Of a DNA stretch of 28,810 nucleotides, positions 1 to 8,600 are shown piece by piece. A program made the position numbers and the translations under genes. Positions within the stretch are counted from its first letter, which is position 1; every line of letters begins with the position of its first letter. The notes below the pieces were generated by a model. It saw only the letters and a list, made by a program, of their open reading frames with translations. It ran no database searches and had not been told where the DNA came from. This DNA is from JTS-AC122 sp050246015 (GTDB lineage Bacteria > Planctomycetota > Phycisphaerae > Phycisphaerales > UBA1924): assembly GCA_050246015.1 (NCBI GenBank), contig JBFWWU010000032.1, positions 1-28,810 on the forward strand, given 5' to 3'.

Positions 1-68
1 GGGGGACGTGCCTGGTCTCACGGCCCACGCCGTCATTCGATCGCGCCGGGTCGCCGAGCGCTCCCACC

Positions 69-84
69 GACCGCTGGCGCGGTC
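69..84. repeat. Short perfect hairpin downstream of the glycosyltransferase gene
   Basis: GACCGC and GCGGTC face each other across a four-base loop, 75-90 bases past the stop codon of the leftward glycosyltransferase gene. For leftward transcripts the T-rich stretch lies before the stem, not after it, so this is not a classical intrinsic terminator. The rest of 1-158 holds nothing I can identify. Confidence 0.3.
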
Positions 85-158
85 CGGCTCAGAAAAACAA
101 ATGGTCACACTCAAGCGGCAAGTGGAAGCAGGCGACGCACGGCGCGGGGGGCCTTCGC

Positions 159-2660
159 TCAGCGCCGGGCGCGCTTCACCATCCGAAGGGCCCGGACCGT
201 CACGACCTTGAGCGCCGAGTGCACGCCCATCGTCTTCATCGCGTTATTCATCCGGTCCACGACGCGGTAGCGCAGATTCGCCTCGATGATCCGCCGGGCC
301 TCGGCGGCGGGGTCCACGTACATCGACAGGTGCCCGCCGGAGTGCCCGCCGGCGCCGAGCGAGCGGAGCGTGTCGCACTCGCTCCGCAGATTGTCGCGCT
401 CGCACCAGAGCATCTCGGCGAGCGAAAACGCGCGGATGTACTCGACTCCCCGGCAGGCGATCTCTGACGCGAACGCCGGCGTCGGCGTCTCTCGCGGCGC
501 TCGTTCTGCCAGTTCCCTCGCACGCTCGAAGATCGCTTCAAGCCGCTCGGCCATCTTCTCGGGTGTGAAGTGCTCGCGGATCCGCGCCGCGCCGCGCGAT
601 CCGGCCCGGCGGGCGCTTGCCGGGTCGCGGATGAGTGCCAGCAGGTGTTCGGCGAACGCCTCGGCTTCGGCCGCCTCGTCGCCGCGGGGCATGAGCACCC
701 CGCACTCGGGTGTCACCAGTTCCCGCTGGCCGCCGACGTCGGCGCCGACGATCGCCAGGCCCGTCGCCATCGCCTCGAACACCGACAGCGCGATCCCTTC
801 CCACTGCGACGGGAGGAAGAACACGTCGCTCGCGGAATACAGTTCGCGCATCCGTTCCTGCGGGATCGCGCCCAGCAGGCGCACCCGATCGCGCAGCCCG
901 TGCTCCGCGACGAAGTCACGCAACCACCCCATGTCCGGCCCGTCGCCCGCCACCAGGCACGCCCAGCCGAAGGGGTTCTCCTCCGCCACCAGCCGCATCG
1001 TGTGCGCGAAGACCCGTGGCTGCTTCTGGAGCACCAGCCGGCCCGCGTAGAGCATCACGAGTTCATCGGGCTCGATCCCCTGCTCATCTCGCACGCGCTG
1101 CCGGGCTTCGTCGTCGCGCGTCATCCCGCGAGTATCACTCACGTGGCACACCTTGATGCGCCCGGCGTCCGCCCCGCGTTCCACCATCCACTGCTTCAGG
1201 TGCTCCGACGAGACGATGTTCGCGTCCAGCGAAGGCTGGCACCCTATCGCGTAGCGCGGGTACCCCCCGTTCTTCCACCACGGTTCTTCCATGTGGCACA
1301 GATCCACGTACGCCGGGGCCGGGTGGTGGGCCCGCAGGTACGGCAGCAGGTGATACCCCAGTTCGCTGTTGCTGACCATCACCACGTCCGGCCGGCGCGA
1401 GCCGATCAGGTACCGCAGAAAGAGCGGGAAGTCGGGCATCCGCAGGAAGTGCGGGAGCGCGAACACGTCGGGCGTGAAGTTCGTGAACTCGGGCTGCCAC
1501 GAGTTGTCCCCCGGGACGGTGGTCGCGATCGTGACGCTCCACCCCCGCGCGGTCAGTTCACGCGTCATCGCGAGGTTGAACTTGTCGGCTCCGCCGAGCG
1601 TCAGCCACGGCGCGATCAGCAGCAGCCGCCGCGCGCCATCGCCCGGCCCGTCCACGCGCGCCTGCGGATTGACAAGATCCACCGGGTTCTCAAGCGGCAG
1701 GTCGCCGCGCACCGGCTCGAACGGCATGTGCCACTGCGGCGTGGCGTGCGGGAACTCGCCCTGATGGTCCGAGTACAACCTTGGATAGCGCGATCGCATC
1801 GTCTCCAGGAACGAGTCGGCCCGGTCCACGCTCGACAGGTTCTGCCACGCATCGCCCGTGAGCGGGGCGGCCTCGCGCCGGCGGTACCAGTCCAGGTATT
1901 CCGGGATCGTCGCTCCCCACATCCCCAACGACGCGCAGCGAATCCAGAACTCCCAGTCTTCCAGCCCCCCTCGGTTGGATTCATCGAACGCGCCCCCATC
2001 GCGCCCCACGGACGCCCGCTCCCACGCGCCGCGGCGGACCATCGTGGTCGCGGTGGCGAGGTTCTCGCGCAGAAACGCGCTGCCCTCGTGGAAGCCCCGC
2101 GTCCAGAGATACTCCTGGGCCCCGAAGCCCACCGAAAACCCCTTGACCCACGACGCCTCGGGGTGCGTGTGCAGATACCAGGCGCACTTTTCGAGCGTGG
2201 TCGGCTCGATCAGGTCGTCGCTGTCAACAGGGATGACCATGGACGCGCGGGCTTCGCGGAAGCCCGTGTTTCGCGCCGCGCTCAGACCGCGGTTGACGTC
2301 GTGCGTGATGACACGCACGCGCGGGTCGATGTGCCGGAACTCGGCGAGGATCGCCAGCGACTCCGCATCGGTCGAGCCGTCGTCGATGATCAGCCATTCG
2401 AAGTTCTGCAGCGACTGGTTGAAGATGCTCGCGGCGGTCTCGCGGAACACCTCCCGGGTGTTGTAGAACGGGGTGATCACGGTGACCGCCGGGGTCGCGT
2501 CCGACGTGCCATCGGAAGGCATCAGCGAGGCGTGCCCGTTCAGCGACGCGGGCTTGGCGCCCGCCGCCGCGATGAACTGCCGGCCCGGCTGATAGGCGAT
2601 CGCCGGACGCCGATGAGACGCCGGCGTGCACGTAAAATCAGGCGTTCGTGGATCGATCAT
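159..2660 (-). CDS. Bifunctional GT2-GT4 glycosyltransferase
   Basis: Likely a cytoplasmic or membrane-associated enzyme building a surface polysaccharide or glycan; the substrate cannot be read from sequence. From the ATG at 2660 it has 833 residues. Residues about 58-260 form a GT2 (GT-A) domain with VTVITPFYN, the IIDDGSTD nucleotide-binding stretch, a DSDD metal motif near 146 and an ED pair near 234. Residues about 345-720 form a GT4 (GT-B) domain with an APWLTLGGAD glycine loop, YAGRLVLQKQP near 540 and an E-x7-E motif (EGIALSVFE) at about 621-629. The last 100 residues are helical and unassigned. The frame stays open upstream to a GTG at 2795, but that extension is basic, Arg/Pro-rich and unlike a domain; no clear ribosome site settles the start. 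Fusion of two transferases suggests consecutive sugar transfers. Family confidence is high, exact start moderate. Confidence 0.9.
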   Translation of the reverse strand: MIDPRTPDFTCTPASHRRPAIAYQPGRQFIAAAGAKPASLNGHASLMPSDGTSDATPAVTVITPFYNTREVFRETAASIFNQSLQNFEWLIIDDGSTDAESLAILAEFRHIDPRVRVITHDVNRGLSAARNTGFREARASMVIPVDSDDLIEPTTLEKCAWYLHTHPEASWVKGFSVGFGAQEYLWTRGFHEGSAFLRENLATATTMVRRGAWERASVGRDGGAFDESNRGGLEDWEFWIRCASLGMWGATIPEYLDWYRRREAAPLTGDAWQNLSSVDRADSFLETMRSRYPRLYSDHQGEFPHATPQWHMPFEPVRGDLPLENPVDLVNPQARVDGPGDGARRLLLIAPWLTLGGADKFNLAMTRELTARGWSVTIATTVPGDNSWQPEFTNFTPDVFALPHFLRMPDFPLFLRYLIGSRRPDVVMVSNSELGYHLLPYLRAHHPAPAYVDLCHMEEPWWKNGGYPRYAIGCQPSLDANIVSSEHLKQWMVERGADAGRIKVCHVSDTRGMTRDDEARQRVRDEQGIEPDELVMLYAGRLVLQKQPRVFAHTMRLVAEENPFGWACLVAGDGPDMGWLRDFVAEHGLRDRVRLLGAIPQERMRELYSASDVFFLPSQWEGIALSVFEAMATGLAIVGADVGGQRELVTPECGVLMPRGDEAAEAEAFAEHLLALIRDPASARRAGSRGAARIREHFTPEKMAERLEAIFERARELAERAPRETPTPAFASEIACRGVEYIRAFSLAEMLWCERDNLRSECDTLRSLGAGGHSGGHLSMYVDPAAEARRIIEANLRYRVVDRMNNAMKTMGVHSALKVVTVRALRMVKRARR

Positions 2661-3046
2661 CGATCTCGCTCGCTGTGGGTCAGTCGTTCGCGGCGTCCGC
2701 CTCACGAGATGACGCTGGTTCGCGCAACGCTCCAACACGAGCACGCCTGAACTCGGCGGGGAGTCCAGATCCGAAACTCTGTCTTGGCGAAGCACGGACG
2801 ACCGTCTTCACGTATCCAACTCTCTCTCCCGGCGTGGCAGATGCACAAACCGGTGAGCCTTCGACTCCGGGACGCGTGGGCCGCTGGATGAGACTATTGC
2901 ATCCTCGGGCGGCGGAAGCAAGTCATCGACAGCCCGGAATTGTGCCACAGACCGGCCCGGCCGTGCCTGCTGGTGCAAAGTGCGGGGTGGGGGGGTGGGA
3001 TTAGGGAAGGCGTGAGGTCGAGGACTTGGGGAGTACGATTGGATGC
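2661..3046. other. Divergent intergenic region with a G-run array
   Basis: This 386-base stretch separates the leftward glycosyltransferase from the rightward pterin synthase and must carry both promoters, but I see no convincing -35/-10 pair. Part of it (2661-2795) could be coding if the glycosyltransferase starts at the upstream GTG. Its one distinctive element is a run of G tracts at 2984-3006 (four, seven, three and three Gs), which could form a G-quadruplex about 40 bases before the downstream ATG. Confidence 0.5.
2984..3006 (+). repeat. G-run array / potential G-quadruplex
   Basis: Four G tracts (4, 7, 3 and 3 Gs) are separated by one to four non-G bases on the + strand, immediately upstream of the pterin synthase gene. 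It meets the usual pattern for an intramolecular G-quadruplex. It belongs to a set of similar tracts along the window, all G-rich on the same strand. Confidence 0.6.
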
Positions 3047-3982
3047 ATGCTGCAACTGACCCGAACGGTGAGATTCGCGATTAGCGACGCGCCCCACCAC
3101 CCCACGCCGAGCCCCGCGAAGCAGACAGAGTCGGACGCCGGCTGGAACACCTTCGCCGCATCCCCTTCGATGCGAGGCTTGGGCCGGTACTACGAACTTG
3201 AGGTGACCTGTCGAGGCCGCGCTGATCCGATCACCGGGTATTTCATCAACATCCGCGAGATCGATCACGCAGTGCGCTGCGGCGCCGTGCCGATCATCGA
3301 GCAGGCATGCCGGACATCGCCGGGCACTGATCCGATCGCCCTGTTGCCGCGACTGCTGCCCCCGATCGAGGCGTCGCTCCGGAACGCGGTGCAGCGCGGC
3401 GCCGAAGCGGCTGCGAGTCATTTCACGAACGCCGGTCTGCCCCCCGCCTCCGCCGTTGACTCCGCGCCGGTCGTTTCGAGGATTCGCTGGAAACTCTCCC
3501 CGTACTATTGCGTTGAAATGTCGGCTCCCAACCCTTCCTCCCCGGCCCCGGTCGCGCTGCTGCGCCAACAGTTCGAGTTTGCCGCGTCGCATCGCCTGCA
3601 GTCCGCCTCTTTGACGGACGAGCAGAACCGCGCGCTCTTCGGCAAGTGCAACCTCCCCAGCGGGCACGGGCACAACTACCGCGTCGAGCCCTGTGTCGCC
3701 GTCCCGCTTCCCGTTGACGCCGCATCCGCGCCGTTCACCCTCCAACTGCTCGAGCGCCTCACGCACGAGCACATCATCCGCCGCTTTGATCACACCCATC
3801 TCAACGTCGATACCAAGGAGTTCGGCTGCGCCCCCGGCGGGCTCAACCCCTCGGTCGAGAACATCGCCAAGGTCTGCTACGACCTGCTCGCGCCCGCCGT
3901 CCGAAATTCGGGAACCGGCGCCGAACTGCGATGCGTGACCGTGTGGGAGACCGACAAGACGTCGTGCACCTATCCGGCATAA
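3047..3982 (+). CDS. 6-carboxytetrahydropterin / 6-pyruvoyltetrahydropterin synthase-like protein, two-domain
   Basis: The family converts 7,8-dihydroneopterin triphosphate to 6-carboxytetrahydropterin (QueD, queuosine/7-deazaguanine pathway) or 6-pyruvoyltetrahydropterin. The C-terminal half (about residues 170-311) is complete: QFEFAASHRL supplies one zinc His, GKCNLPSGHGHNY supplies the catalytic Cys and two zinc His in C-x5-HGH spacing, then FDHTHLN, a PSVENIA helix and the WETD glutamate. The C-x5-HGH spacing resembles PTPS more than the C-x3-HGH of E. coli QueD. The N-terminal half looks like a decayed second copy: RYYELEVTCRG..DPITGYFINIREID matches the post-HGH strands but has no HGH or catalytic Cys. 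At 311 residues it is over twice the usual single-domain length. ATG 3047 is preferred to an in-frame TTG at 3026; a GGGGAG lies 13 bases upstream. No other queuosine or biopterin genes are adjacent, so the exact product is uncertain. Confidence 0.88.
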   Translation: MLQLTRTVRFAISDAPHHPTPSPAKQTESDAGWNTFAASPSMRGLGRYYELEVTCRGRADPITGYFINIREIDHAVRCGAVPIIEQACRTSPGTDPIALLPRLLPPIEASLRNAVQRGAEAAASHFTNAGLPPASAVDSAPVVSRIRWKLSPYYCVEMSAPNPSSPAPVALLRQQFEFAASHRLQSASLTDEQNRALFGKCNLPSGHGHNYRVEPCVAVPLPVDAASAPFTLQLLERLTHEHIIRRFDHTHLNVDTKEFGCAPGGLNPSVENIAKVCYDLLAPAVRNSGTGAELRCVTVWETDKTSCTYPA

Positions 3983-4003
3983 CCCGCCAAAGCCGGGTGG
4001 CCG

Positions 4004-4038
4004 CGCGCCCCGTTCCGGCAAGCGGGCCACGGGGCGCG
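4004..4038. repeat. Perfect 10-bp inverted repeat after the pterin synthase gene
   Basis: CGCGCCCCGT at 4004-4013 pairs exactly with ACGGGGCGCG at 4029-4038 across a 15-base loop, 22 bases after the pterin synthase stop. No T run follows, so if it ends transcription it does so without a U tract. It could instead be a 5' leader structure of the next gene, which starts at 4122. Confidence 0.45.
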
Positions 4039-4107
4039 TACGATTCGCCCTCGCGACACACCATGTTTTTCCCGTCCAATCCCGCTTCCGGTCTGTTCGT
4101 GCTAAGC

Positions 4108-4113
4108 AAGGAG
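4108..4113 (+). promoter_or_regulatory. Shine-Dalgarno AAGGAG fixing the 4122 start
   Basis: AAGGAG lies eight bases before the ATG at 4122. It supports this start for the exported SH3-like protein. Confidence 0.75.
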
Positions 4114-4121
4114 CGCTGACA

Positions 4122-5657
4122 ATGAACATCTTCGCCCGACGGTCCCGAACGTCTCCGCGGCGCGGGCTCGCCCACGCCGGCCTCCTCTCCGCGGCGACCT
4201 GGTTCGCCGGAGCGCTCGGCTCGGCTGCCGGACTGCTCTCGCCCTCGGCGGCGATGGGTCAGGCCATCGAATCCATCACGCCGTATTACGCCGCCGTGAC
4301 CAAGGACGGCTCGGCGCTGCAATGTCGCCTCGGGTCTGCCTCCTATTCCGTCAAGACCCTTAAGGCCGGAGACGTGATCCGCATCGACGGCCAGTCGGGC
4401 GCCTGGCTACAGGCCGAGTACCCAGCCGGTATGTCGGCGTTCGTCAAACTCGACGACTGCCAGACCATCGAAGCCGGAAAGGCCGTCAAACTGACTCGCA
4501 ACGCACGCCTCATGGCCGCCAACGCCGACGGCGGCGTCAACTGGTGGTACATCGATAAGGAACTCCCCGCCGGCACCACCTTCAGCGTCACCAAGGTCGT
4601 CAAAGGACCCGATGGAAAGGACTCCGGCTACCTGGTTCCAGCCCCAAAGGGTTCGCACGGCTTCGTGCGCAAGGACTCGGTTCGTCAGGCGACCCAGTCC
4701 GAAATCGACGCCGCGACCAAGGGTGCGACCGACGCTCCCAAACCCGCGGATACTCCCAAGCCCGAGACGGCTCCCAAGCCCCCGGCGTCCGACCCGCCCA
4801 AGCCGATTTCCGACATCGTTAAGCCCCCCGATGCCGCCCCAACCGAGCCTTCAACCACTCCCACAAACCCCCCGGGCACGACCGACAACACCAAGCCGCC
4901 CGAAGCGCCCGCGACAACCCCTTCCACCACGGTCCCGCCGGAGAACGGCGCCGCGCCCACAACCCCGGCGAACCCGCCCCCGGTCCCGCCGCCCGCGGTC
5001 ACTCGCCCCAAGGTGGACGTCGAGTCGCTTTCGACCCTTTATCTCAGCGCGATGACCAAGTCCGACAGCGAGATGGAGATGAGCGCCGTCATCGGCGAAT
5101 ACGACAAGGCGATCTCCGACCTCGAGTCCACGCCGGGCGCGGAGCGTTTGCGCCGGCAGTTGTCCGTGCGGCGCGACGCGCTGAAACTGCGATCCGAACT
5201 CCAGGAGGCGCTGCGCGCGTCGGATCAGCGGCTCTCGGCGATCCGCGACAAGGCCAAGACCGCCGACGACGCGATCTCCCGCTTTGAAAAGGAGCGGCAG
5301 TTCGCGGTGGTGGGAAAACTCGCCGCGAGTTCGGTGTACGACGGTACACGCCTGCCGCTGATGTACCGCGTCGTTTCGACGGACCCGATCGCGCCGCGGA
5401 CGCTCGCGTACGTTCTCCCCGCGCCGTCGCTCTCGCTCCAGAACATGATCGGCGAGATGGTCGGCGTCGCGGGGGACAAGAAGTACGATGAGCAACTCAA
5501 GGTGAACGTGATCGCCCCGACTCGGGCCGAGGTGGTAAAGGTCCCATCGGTGGAGGTGCCGGTCGCGCCGCCCCCGGCGCCCTCCGCCGGCGCTCCCTCG
5601 ACCGTGACGCCTGATGGCATCCGCACCGAGGTTCCCATCCGCCAGCCGGAGAAGTAG
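4122..5657 (+). CDS. Exported SH3-like / proline-rich protein
   Basis: This is a 511-residue envelope protein of unknown specific role. An Arg-rich N-terminus and hydrophobic segment (about 15-45, ending SAAMGQA) form a Sec signal peptide. Residues about 50-190 read as two bacterial SH3-like modules: the first has VKTLKAGDVIRIDG and WLQAEYPAGMSAFVKLDD, the second has VKLTRNARLMAA and GSHGFVRKDSV. Residues about 200-295 are a Pro/Thr/Lys/Ala linker that could span peptidoglycan. Residues about 300-395 are a charged helical, probably coiled-coil region. Residues about 392-475 form another small beta module (LPLMYRVVSTDP, then AYVLPAP and a VGVAGDKK turn) that again looks SH3- or OB-like. A peptidoglycan or cell-surface binding role is inferred from the modules; no catalytic residues are evident. 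The next gene starts 25 bases after its stop, so the two may be cotranscribed. Confidence 0.8.
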   Translation: MNIFARRSRTSPRRGLAHAGLLSAATWFAGALGSAAGLLSPSAAMGQAIESITPYYAAVTKDGSALQCRLGSASYSVKTLKAGDVIRIDGQSGAWLQAEYPAGMSAFVKLDDCQTIEAGKAVKLTRNARLMAANADGGVNWWYIDKELPAGTTFSVTKVVKGPDGKDSGYLVPAPKGSHGFVRKDSVRQATQSEIDAATKGATDAPKPADTPKPETAPKPPASDPPKPISDIVKPPDAAPTEPSTTPTNPPGTTDNTKPPEAPATTPSTTVPPENGAAPTTPANPPPVPPPAVTRPKVDVESLSTLYLSAMTKSDSEMEMSAVIGEYDKAISDLESTPGAERLRRQLSVRRDALKLRSELQEALRASDQRLSAIRDKAKTADDAISRFEKERQFAVVGKLAASSVYDGTRLPLMYRVVSTDPIAPRTLAYVLPAPSLSLQNMIGEMVGVAGDKKYDEQLKVNVIAPTRAEVVKVPSVEVPVAPPPAPSAGAPSTVTPDGIRTEVPIRQPEK

Positions 5658-5682
5658 CCGCTTCCCACGCAACAATCCGCCA

Positions 5683-8600
5683 ATGAAGCCCGACCCTTTC
5701 GCGTGGGAACTGCTGGCGGACACGGGCGGCACGTTCACCGACGTGCTCGCGCTCGACCCCGCCGGCGCGCTGCACCGGGCCAAGGTCCTCAGCACCTCCG
5801 CGATCCGCAGCGCGGTCGCGTCGGCCGCGGGGATGAGCCTGCGGCTGGCGGATCCGCTCGCGCCGGAAACCGCCCGTGCGGTCGTCGGGATGCGGCTGCG
5901 GCTCGTGGCCGCCGGCGCGGGCCCGCACCCCGACTACTCGGCTGCCCCGGCGCGCATCGTGAGCGCGCACTCGCACACGCTCCGCGTCGATCGAGAACTC
6001 CCCAGCGGCTGGTTGGCGCCTCCAGACCAGCGCCCGCTGCCCGGCGCATCGTCGCCGATCCTCTGCGAAATCAGTTCCTGCGAGGCCGCGCCGATCTTCG
6101 CCGCTCGCCTGATCACCGGCACGCCGATCGGCTCGCCCCTCCCGCTGATCAACCTGCGTGTCGCCACCACCCGCGCGACCAACGCGCTGCTCACTCGATC
6201 CGGAGCCCGCGTGGCCCTGTTCGTCACGGCCGGCTTCGCCGATATGCTCGCGATCGGTTCCCAGCAGCGCCCCGCGCTCTTCGATCTCGACGTCGCGGCG
6301 TCGATGCCCGCGATGCTCCACGCCGAGGACTTCGAGGTCAGCGAGCGGATCAGCGCCGCCGGCGAGGTACTCATCGACCTTGATCGCGACGCGCTCGTCG
6401 ATGCCGCCCGGCGTGCCCTGGCGCGCGGGATGACCAGCGCCGCGGTCGCCTTCATGCACGCCGATCGTTTTCCCGGGCATGAGCACGCCGCCAGGGAACT
6501 CCTGCTCCGCGCCGGGTTCACGAGCGTCACCTGCTCGGCCGACGCGGCGTCCATGATCAAACTGCTCCCCCGCGCGCAGACCGCCGTCACGAATGCGTAC
6601 CTCGATCCGGTCATCCGGCGGTACGTCCAGGGCATCGAAGACGCGATCGCGCCCGGTACCGCAGCCGCCGGCCCGCGCTCCTCGCTCGTGCTCATGACCA
6701 GCGCTGGAGGGCTCACCTCGGCGCGCTCATTCCGCGCCGTGGACAGCCTGCTCAGCGGCCCGGCCGGCGGTGCCGTCGGCGCCGGCCGCGCGGCCCTCGC
6801 CAGCGGGTTCACCCGCGCCATTTCGTTCGACATGGGAGGCACCAGCACCGACGTCGCCAGGCTCGATCCCGCCCCGGCCCTCGTCCACGAGCACCGGGTC
6901 GCCGACGCGCACCTGATCGCACCGGCCGTTGCCGTCCACACAGTCGCCGCCGGCGGCGGGTCCATCTGCTCCTGCCGCGATGGGGAACTCCGGGTCGGTC
7001 CGCACAGCGCGGGTGCAGACCCCGGCCCGGCGTGCTACGGCCTGGCCGGCCCGCTCACCATCACCGACGTCAACCTCCTCCTGGGCAGGATCGTCCCGGA
7101 TCGCTTTGCGATCCCCATTCGCCCGCTCGCGTCCCGCGACCGCGCCCTCGAACTGCTCGCGCAGTCTGCCGCCGAAAATCCACGCCGCCACCTTTCCCTG
7201 GAACTCATGCTCGAAGGGCTGCTCACCATCGCCTGCCAGACCATGGCGGCGGCGATCCGGCAGGTCTCCACCCGCGCCGGGTACGACGCGCGCGACCACG
7301 TACTGGTCGCGTTCGGCGGCGCGGGCGGACAGCACGCCTGCGCCGTCGCCAGGTCGCTGGGAATGCGCACCGTCCTCGTTCCTCGCGACGCCGGACTCCT
7401 CAGCGCCGTCGGGCTTGCCGGCGCCCGCGTGCAGCGCATCGCCGAGCGGCAGTTCCTCATGCCGCTCGACGCCTGCGACTCATCGATCGAAGACTCGCTC
7501 CTCGCCATCGAGCACGAGGCGTGCGCCCTCGCCGCCTCGGAGTATCCCGGCGATGCTCGGGACGGCGCATCCGGCGGGCAAGTCCGCGTGCGATCGCGCA
7601 TCGCCGCGCTGCGACTCTCCGGTCAGGAATCCACGCTCGAAGTCGAGTTCGATCCCTGTCGCGCCGGCGAGATGACCGAGCCGAGTCCTCTTGGCCGCCC
7701 GCTCGTCGCCCGGCTCAATGACCGGTTCCACCATGCCTACGTCGCGGTCTACGGCCATCCCCCGCCGCCCCGCCCGCTCGAACTTGTTTGGATCAAGGTC
7801 ATCGCGGTTGTAGAGGATCCGCGCGCCGAGCACTCGCTTCAATCCGCGTCGCGCTCACGCCCGCCGGATGAGCATGCGTTGCCCGCGCCGCCGCGGGTGC
7901 AGCGAGCGTTCATCGATGGACAGTGGGCCGACCTGGCGGTCATCGATCGCGGTCGTCTTCGGCCCGGGTGGACAGCCGCGGGCCCGCTCATCATCGCTGA
8001 GCAGCACGGGACCACCCTTGTCGAGCCCGGGTGGAGGGCGATGGTTGACGACGCGGGCGCCATTGTGCTGACCGACGCGCCGGCCGCGACCGATGCTGAT
8101 CACGCCGGCATGTCGGCGTCGTCATCGCCCGCCCGCGCCGCCCCGTCCGACTCACTCGTTCGCGTCGAACTCTTCACCGCCCGCATCCGCGGCGTCGCGC
8201 TCGAAATGGGCGAGTTGCTCCGCCGAACCGCCGTCTCTGTAAACGTCAAGGACCGACTTGATTTCTCGTGCGCCATCCTCGACTCGGGCGGCGAACTCAT
8301 TGTCAACGCGCCGCACGTGCCGGTGCACCTGGGCTCACTGGGCCTGTGCGTCCGCCGCGTCCGCGAAGCGATCCAGATGCGCCCGGGCGATGCCGTGATC
8401 GTGAATCATCCCGGCATGGGCGGGTCGCACCTGCCGGATATCACTGTCATCACGCCGTGCTTCGACCAGGCCACCCCTTCGGTGTTACTGGGATACGCCG
8501 CCAGCCGCGCTCATCACGCCGAGATCGGCGGCGTGCTCCCCGGTTCCATGCCTCCCTTCGCCCGATCGCTCGCCGAAGAGGGGGTGGTGATTCCGCCGAT

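Noticed and set aside
69..84. Hairpin considered as the glycosyltransferase terminator
   Set aside because: The T-rich stretch lies on the wrong side of the stem for leftward transcription, so it is listed only as an inverted repeat.
570..2750. Long + strand open frame (726 codons)
   Set aside because: Antisense to the glycosyltransferase; composition dominated by Arg, Pro, His and Ala with no domain.
2894..4129. Long - strand open frame opposite the pterin synthase
   Set aside because: The + strand gene has clear catalytic motifs; the - strand translation is low-complexity Arg/Gly-rich.
5614..5682. Earlier ATG for the 5-oxoprolinase gene
   Set aside because: It overlaps the preceding gene and adds only an Arg/Ser/Pro stretch before the conserved N-terminal domain; ATG 5683 fits better.
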